Assembly: GCF_011043625.1 (NCBI RefSeq)
Contig: NZ_JAAKGT010000003.1
Coordinates: forward strand, 124,001-188,000
Length of the DNA stretch: 64,000 nucleotides
Source of the DNA: Caulobacter sp. 602-2
Lineage (GTDB): Bacteria > Pseudomonadota > Alphaproteobacteria > Caulobacterales > Caulobacteraceae
Reading direction: 5' to 3'
In this document: piece after piece, positions 60,086 to 64,000 of the stretch
Layout: each line of letters begins with the position of its first letter
Numbering within the stretch: the first letter of the stretch is position 1
The notes under the pieces: generated by a model
What the model was told of the DNA's origin: nothing
Database searches by the model: none
What the model saw: the letters and a program-made list of their open reading frames with translations, nothing else
Translations under genes and position numbers: made by a program

Positions 60086-60373
60086 TCAGCTTTCGCCGGG
60101 CGCCAGGGCCACGATCGACAGGGCGTGAACCGGGCCGGCCATCTCCTCGCGCAGGGCCTGGAAGATCAGCCGCTGGCGGGCCACGCGCGGCTTGCCCGCA
60201 AAGGCCTGGGCCTCGATGGTCAGGTTGAAGTGGCTCTCGCCGCCCTCGCGGTGGCCCGAATGGCCGCTGTGGCGGTCGCTGTCGTCGACCAGCTCCAGCC
60301 TGGTGGGCGAAAAAGCGGCGGTGAGCTTGGCTTCGATGGCGTCTGCGACGGCGCCCATGGTGATCTCCGGCAT
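60086..60373 (-). CDS. BolA-family protein
   Basis: 95 residues. AIEAKLTAAFSPTRLELVDDSDRHSGHSGHREGGESHFNLTI-type sequence, then FAGKPRVARQRLIFQALREEM and VHALSIVALAP. The invariant His in VHALSI can serve in Fe-S cluster coordination with monothiol glutaredoxins. BolA proteins act in iron homeostasis and stress morphology. Start ATG 60373; divergent from the J-domain gene by 43 bases. Confidence 0.92.
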   Translation of the reverse strand: MPEITMGAVADAIEAKLTAAFSPTRLELVDDSDRHSGHSGHREGGESHFNLTIEAQAFAGKPRVARQRLIFQALREEMAGPVHALSIVALAPGES

Positions 60374-60416
60374 GTCAATCCTTGAACGGAAATAGCCTGC
60401 GCTTACTCTAAGCGCC

Positions 60417-61070
60417 ATGAGCCGCGCGTTCGAGTATCGCCCCAAGTTCTTCGACATCCGGGTCCGCCCGCCCAAGCCGGGCGAGGAGGAGGGTCCGCGC
60501 GCGGACGACGTCTACAAGCTAAAGCCCGGCCAGAAGCGCTGCGACCACGCCGACTGCCTGCGTCCGGCCGACGCCAAGGCGCCCAAGAGCCGCGACCTGC
60601 CCGGCCAGTACTACAACTTCTGCCAGCAGCACGCGGCCGAGTACAACAAGAACTGGAACTTCTACGCCGGCATGAACGAGGGTCAGATTCGCGCCGAGCA
60701 GGAACGCGAGAAGATGACCGGCGGCCGCCCCACCTGGAGCATGAAGGCCGACGCCGGCTCGCGCGAGGCCGCCGCCGCCGCCGCCCGTGACGCCCGCAAC
60801 ATGGCCGACCCGTTCGGCCTGTTCCGCGCCCAGCAGCGCCGGGCGGAGTCGGCCGGCACGGGCCGCGCCGTCGGCAAGCTGGAGCGCCAGGCCCTGGCCG
60901 ACATGGATCTGGACGTCGACGCCGACGCCGCGGCCATCCGCGCCCGCTACAAGGAACTGCTCAAGCGCTGCCACCCGGACATGAATGGCGGCGACCGCAG
61001 CGCCGAGCACAAGCTCCAGCGCGTGATCAAGGCCTACAAGACCCTGCAGAAGTCGGGCCTGGCCAAGTAG
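60417..61070 (+). CDS. J-domain (DnaJ-like) protein with extra N-terminal domain
   Basis: 217 residues. The C-terminal part LDVDADAAAIRARYKELLKRCHPDMNGGDRSAEHKLQRVIKAYKTL is a J domain with the essential HPD in RCHPDMN, so it can stimulate a DnaK. The first 150 residues (YRPKFFDIRVRPPKPGEEE, a CDHADC then CQQH, possible metal pair, and YNKNWNFYAGM) are typical of an alphaproteobacterial subfamily. Clients unknown. ATG at 60417. Confidence 0.9.
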   Translation: MSRAFEYRPKFFDIRVRPPKPGEEEGPRADDVYKLKPGQKRCDHADCLRPADAKAPKSRDLPGQYYNFCQQHAAEYNKNWNFYAGMNEGQIRAEQEREKMTGGRPTWSMKADAGSREAAAAAARDARNMADPFGLFRAQQRRAESAGTGRAVGKLERQALADMDLDVDADAAAIRARYKELLKRCHPDMNGGDRSAEHKLQRVIKAYKTLQKSGLAK

Positions 61071-61102
61071 GCGGCCCCTCCCCGTCCCGCCGCAACAGAA
61101 AA

Positions 61103-61128
61103 CGGCCCCGCCCGAGGGGGCGAGGCCG
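61103..61128 (-). terminator. Terminator hairpin between the J-domain gene and dksA
   Basis: CGGCCCCGCCC-gag-GGGGCGAGGCCG; on the minus strand it is followed by TTTTCTG, so it most likely ends dksA, 33 bases past its stop. May work weakly in the other direction. Confidence 0.7.
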
Positions 61129-61160
61129 CTTGAAACACATCAGTCGAGGCCGAAAGGGCC

Positions 61161-61589
61161 TCAGTCGTCGCGATGGACGCGTTCACGGCGCTCGTGACGC
61201 TCCTGGGCCTCAAGGCTCAGGGTGGCGGTCGGGCGGGCGTCGAGACGGGCCAGGCCGATGGGCTCGCCGGTCTCTTCGCAGTAGCCGTAGCTGCCGTCTT
61301 CGACGCGGCGCAACGCCTGGTCGATCTTGGAGATCAGTTTCCGTTGCCGATCGCGGGTCCGCAGTTCCAGCGCTCGGTCGGTTTCCGACGACGCCCGATC
61401 GGCGAGGTCGGCATGGTTTTCAGTTTCAGTCTGAAGATGGGACACCGTCTCGCGAGATTCGCGGAGGATCTCTTCCTTCCAGCCGAGCAGCTTCTGCTTG
61501 AAATATTCAAGCTGACGCTCGTTCATGAAAGGCTCGTCGTCCGAAGGACGATAGGTGTCCGGTTCTTTAAGAACAGTGGCCGTCTGCAT
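61161..61589 (-). CDS. dksA: DksA-family RNA polymerase regulator with reduced zinc finger
   Basis: 142 residues from the ATG at 61589. Coiled-coil region EYFKQKLLGWKEEILRESRETVSHL with the paired-Asp tip in ENHADLADRASSETDRALELR, and the C-terminal globule YGYCEETGEPIGLARLDARPTATLSLEAQERHE. Only one of the four zinc cysteines of classical DksA remains, as in zinc-independent types. With ppGpp it adjusts rRNA and amino-acid promoters. Monocistronic, with its own upstream region and downstream terminator. Confidence 0.93.
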   Translation of the reverse strand: MQTATVLKEPDTYRPSDDEPFMNERQLEYFKQKLLGWKEEILRESRETVSHLQTETENHADLADRASSETDRALELRTRDRQRKLISKIDQALRRVEDGSYGYCEETGEPIGLARLDARPTATLSLEAQERHERRERVHRDD

Positions 61590-61812
61590 CAACGCCTCAC
61601 GCCCCGATGAACTCCGCCCTCAGCGGGCGGTGTGCTTATACCAAAACGATAGCCCCGTTCAATGAACGTCGCATGAGCGGCGCATTCAGGCGCGCGAGCG
61701 CCTGCGAACCGCCCATGCGGGCGACGGCGACTCTCGCATACGGCGAGCTTCGCCGCACCGACCGGGGCTGTAAAATCGCGGGAAAGGGCCAGAGGTTCCA
61801 TCCCGCTGCTCC

Positions 61813-62241
61813 TCACGCGCCGCGCATGACGGCCAACTTGGCCTCTTCGACGGCGGCGCGGGTCTCGATCTCGTTGAGCAGGCTCTGCAATTTCGGATCG
61901 TCGACGGCTTCGCGATGCTCGCGAACGGCCCGCTTGAGCTTGTCGATGGTGCTGGGCGAGACCTCCCCGTCCAGCACGGCGATCTTCAGGCCGTCGAGGA
62001 TGTCGAGGATGTCGTCGGCCCGGCGGATCGCCCGGCGCTTGCGCTCGGTCGGATCCATGTTGGCCTGCAGGGCCAGCAGGGCGTCCAGCGAGCCCACGCC
62101 CGCCAGGCCGCCGGCGGCCGCGGTTCCGGCCACGCCGCCCGCCGCGCCGACGCTGGGCAGCGAGAAGCTCGACCCGCCGCCCGTCGGCCGCGCGCGTGAT
62201 GCGCCAGCTGCGCCCACGCCTCCCGTGCTCGAAACCTTCAT
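61813..62241 (-). CDS. fliX: FliX, flagellar class II assembly regulator
   Basis: 142 residues. Gly/Ala-rich N-terminus (KVSSTGGVGAAGASRARPTGGGSS), then helical LGSLDALLALQANMDPTERKRRAIRRADDILDILDGLKIAVLDG-type sequence and VREHREAVDDPKLQSLLNEIETRAAVEEAKLAVM. In Caulobacter FliX links flagellar basal-body completion to FlbD-dependent sigma-54 transcription and to cell division. Divergent from flgI, as in Caulobacter. A TTAACCAT CtrA-like half-site is present at 62335-62342. Confidence 0.9.
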   Translation of the reverse strand: MKVSSTGGVGAAGASRARPTGGGSSFSLPSVGAAGGVAGTAAAGGLAGVGSLDALLALQANMDPTERKRRAIRRADDILDILDGLKIAVLDGEVSPSTIDKLKRAVREHREAVDDPKLQSLLNEIETRAAVEEAKLAVMRGA

Positions 62242-62334
62242 GACGACCGTCGCTCCACAGCTGGTCTCGTACGCCTACATATAGGGAGTCGCGCCCCCCG
62301 ATGAGAACTCATATTCGAGAAGCGCGCTTGCGGT

Positions 62335-62364
62335 ATGGTTAATGCCGGGCAGAATCTGCCGGAC
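62335..62364. promoter_or_regulatory. CtrA-like half-site and FlbD ftr-like palindrome between fliX and flgI
   Basis: TTAACCAT on the minus strand (62342-62335), oriented to fliX, followed on the plus strand by CCGGGCAGAATCTGCCGG (about 62344-62361), an inverted repeat like the ftr sites bound by FlbD. The spacing of a second CtrA half (GCAA) is poor. Confidence 0.45.
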
Positions 62365-62422
62365 AGGATTGTCCGCACGCGTTTTTGCCCGCATGGATCA
62401 TTGATTTTCCTCACCTTTTTCG

Positions 62423-62439
62423 TTGGCCCGGTTCTGGCA
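62423..62439 (+). promoter_or_regulatory. Sigma-54 (-24/-12) promoter candidate of flgI
   Basis: TTGGCCCGGTTCTGGCA: GG at 62425-62426 and GC at 62437-62438 with exactly 10 bases between, 39 bases before the flgI start. The -24 GG and -12 GC spacing is exact; the rest departs from TTGGCACG-N4-TTGC at two places. Confidence 0.6.
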
Positions 62440-62477
62440 TGGGCCGCGACGGAATTGCGTCCTCGGTGTGGAAGTCC

Positions 62478-63593
62478 ATGCGTCGTTCACTTTTCAGCTC
62501 CGTTCTCGCCGGCCTGGCCCTCGCCGCCGCCGTCGTCGTCGCCGGTCCGGCCGCCGCCAAGTCGCGGATCAAGGACATCGTCGCCGTCGAAGGCGTGCGC
62601 GATAACCACCTGATCGGCTACGGCATCGTCACCGGCCTCAACGGAACGGGCGACAGCCTGCGCAACGCGCCGATGACCAAGCAGAGCATGGAAGCCCTGC
62701 TGGAGCGCCAGGGCGTCAACGTCCGCGACGCCAACCTCAACGCCAAGAACTCGGCGGCCGTCATGGTCACGGCCAAGCTGCCGCCGTTCGCCGCCACCGG
62801 CTCCAAGATCGACGTCTCGGTCTCGGCCATGGGCGACGCCAAGAGCCTGCAGGGCGGCACCCTGCTGGTCACCGCGCTGCAGGGCGCCGACGGCCAGACC
62901 TACGCCGTCGCCCAAGGCCAGGTGCAGACCGGCGCGGTGTCGGCCGGCGGCGCCTCGGGCAGCTCGATCAGCCGCGGCGTGCCGACCGCCGGCCGCATCG
63001 CCGCCGGCGCCGACGTCGAGCGCGAGACCGGCTTCCAGATGGTGGCCATGAGCGAGCTGCGCCTGTCGCTGCGCAACCCCGACTTCACCACCTCGCGCCG
63101 CATCGCCGACGCCATCAATTCGAAGTACCCGGGCTGCGCCCAGGCCCAGAACCCGACCATCGTCGCCATCCGCTCGCCGGCCGGCATGGACATGATCAGC
63201 TTCGTGACCGCCATCGAGAACCTGGAAGTCGAGCCCGACGGCCCGGCCAAGGTGATCATCGACGAGGTCAACGGCGTGGTGGTGATGGGCGACGACGTCC
63301 GCATCAGCCAGGTGGCCATCGCCCAGGGCAACCTGACCATCTCGGTCCAGGAGACCCCGGCCGTCAGCCAGCCCGCCCCCTTCAGCCAGGGCCGCACCGC
63401 GGTCGTCCCGCAATCGGCGATCAGCATCGACGAGGAAAAGGGCAAGAAGCTGATCACGCTGGGCGGCGGCGCGTCGCTCAAGAGCCTGGTCGGCGGCCTC
63501 AACGCCCTGGGCGTCACCCCGCGCGACATGATCACCATCCTGCAGGCGGTGAAGGCCGCCGGCGCCCTGCAAGCCGACATCGAGGTGATGTGA
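62478..63593 (+). CDS. flgI: FlgI, flagellar P-ring protein
   Basis: 371 residues from the ATG at 62478 (GGAAG site), giving signal peptide [20 protein letters not shown], cleaved near AAAKS. P-ring protein in the peptidoglycan layer around the rod. Family marks: [66 protein letters not shown] and the C-terminal [28 protein letters not shown]. Start of a transcription unit continuing with cheL (TGATG overlap). Confidence 0.96.
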   Translation: MRRSLFSSVLAGLALAAAVVVAGPAAAKSRIKDIVAVEGVRDNHLIGYGIVTGLNGTGDSLRNAPMTKQSMEALLERQGVNVRDANLNAKNSAAVMVTAKLPPFAATGSKIDVSVSAMGDAKSLQGGTLLVTALQGADGQTYAVAQGQVQTGAVSAGGASGSSISRGVPTAGRIAAGADVERETGFQMVAMSELRLSLRNPDFTTSRRIADAINSKYPGCAQAQNPTIVAIRSPAGMDMISFVTAIENLEVEPDGPAKVIIDEVNGVVVMGDDVRISQVAIAQGNLTISVQETPAVSQPAPFSQGRTAVVPQSAISIDEEKGKKLITLGGGASLKSLVGGLNALGVTPRDMITILQAVKAAGALQADIEVM

Positions 63594-63928
63594 TGAGCGC
63601 CTTCGCGATCGCTTCGCCGCCGATCACCGGCCTGACCGCCGGCGCCGCGCCCACCGCCAACTCGGCCGCCGAGCTGCTCAAGCGCGGCAAGATCAAGGAA
63701 ACGGCGCAGAAGTTCGAAGCCTCGTTCCTGTCGGTGATGATGCAGTCGATGTTCGAGGGCGTGAAGACGCCCGAGCCCTTCGGCGGCGGCCAGGGCGAGG
63801 AGATGTTCAAGTCGCTGCTCACCGACGCCATGGCCAAGGAAGTGACCAAGGCCGGCGGCATCGGCGTGGCCTCCACGGTCCAGCGCGAGATGCTGAAGAT
63901 GCAGGGCCTGCAGGAGGTCGCCCAATGA
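63593..63928 (+). CDS. cheL: CheL, small FlgJ-like rod-binding protein
   Basis: 111 residues. The FlgJ N-terminal rod-binding domain: [25 protein letters not shown], then [23 protein letters not shown] and [15 protein letters not shown]. There is no muramidase domain, so peptidoglycan opening must come from another enzyme. In Caulobacter the equivalent gene after flgI is called cheL. Overlaps both neighbours by a few bases. Confidence 0.88.
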   Translation: MSAFAIASPPITGLTAGAAPTANSAAELLKRGKIKETAQKFEASFLSVMMQSMFEGVKTPEPFGGGQGEEMFKSLLTDAMAKEVTKAGGIGVASTVQREMLKMQGLQEVAQ

Positions 63929-64000
63929 TGAGCTCCGCCCCCCTCTCTCCCTCAGACGAGCGCGTCGAACAGCTGATCGTCCTGACCGAGCGCCTGACCG
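63925..64000 (+). CDS. Start of a flagellar gene (FlgN-like), truncated by the window end
   Basis: Opens at ATG 63925 or 63928, overlapping the cheL stop (ATGA); 25 residues visible ([25 protein letters not shown]). A short helical start with LIxLTERLT is like FlgN-type export chaperones, and its place after cheL fits a flagellar function. The end is outside the window. Confidence 0.5.
   Translation, partial: MMSSAPLSPSDERVEQLIVLTERLT

Overview
The window is high-GC alphaproteobacterial chromosome and almost certainly comes from Caulobacter or a very close relative. The markers are the divergent fliX / flgI-cheL flagellar block at the right end, an RcdA (DUF1465) gene, a TrcR (DUF1013) gene, an EipA (DUF1134) gene, a meso-DAP type dcw cluster led by mraZ, and a DksA with a degenerate zinc finger. 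I see no phage, plasmid, insertion sequence, transposase, CRISPR array or tRNA. The only certain structural RNA gene is the RNase P RNA.

Layout. 1-4.4 kb (+): two small ACT-like reading frames cut by the window edge, a secreted MsrA and two tandem secreted DUF4139 paralogues separated by a palindromic repeat. 4.4-18.7 kb (-): eipA and the front half of the dcw cluster, in transcription order mraZ, rsmH, ftsL, ftsI, murE, murF, mraY, murD, then (after an insertion of an alpha/beta hydrolase and an opposite-strand membrane gene) ftsW and murG. Many of these genes overlap by a few bases. murC, murB, ddl and ftsQAZ do not follow murG here. rnpB lies just upstream of mraZ. 19.5-30.7 kb: an overlapping DMT transporter / amidase / FMN-protein operon, a Baeyer-Villiger type monooxygenase, small secreted proteins, a bestrophin-like channel, a LysR regulator, an enoyl-CoA hydratase, a single-domain response regulator and an FMN split-barrel protein. 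31-43.5 kb: a type B carboxylesterase, a globin-like protein without the haem histidine, carA with an attenuator-like leader, a dienelactone hydrolase, a HAD hydrolase, an acyltransferase and VanZ pair, and the serine operon serC - HExxH protein - serA. 43.7-52.4 kb: a hybrid histidine kinase, PhzF and DJ-1/PfpI genes, an ankyrin protein, a GH43 glycosidase under a LacI-type palindrome, and thiD. 52.4-64 kb: rcdA, DUF1192, a quinone oxidoreductase, a PIG-L/GT4 pair, trcR, ubiX between two DUF465 genes, cytidine deaminase, BolA, a J-domain protein, dksA, fliX, flgI, cheL and the start of another flagellar gene.

Themes. Much of the window serves envelope growth and the cell cycle: peptidoglycan precursors (MurD, MurE, MurF, MraY, MurG), division (FtsL, FtsI, FtsW), envelope integrity (EipA), CtrA proteolysis (RcdA), an RNA-polymerase-associated cell-cycle factor (TrcR) and flagellar assembly checkpoints (FliX). 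The rest is ordinary metabolism and accessory enzymes.

The most interesting non-coding signals are mutually exclusive hairpins ahead of carA, a structured leader ahead of serC, three TGGG repeats at exact 10-bp spacing upstream of mraZ, several perfect operator-like palindromes, and at least three families of intergenic palindromic repeats. One repeat copy appears to supply the ribosome-binding site of a gene, and one family is bordered by a conserved outer inverted repeat. I found no clear novel multi-gene defence or mobile system. The best candidates for undescribed biology are the regulatory leaders, the metalloprotease-like gene inside the serine operon and the haem-less globin.
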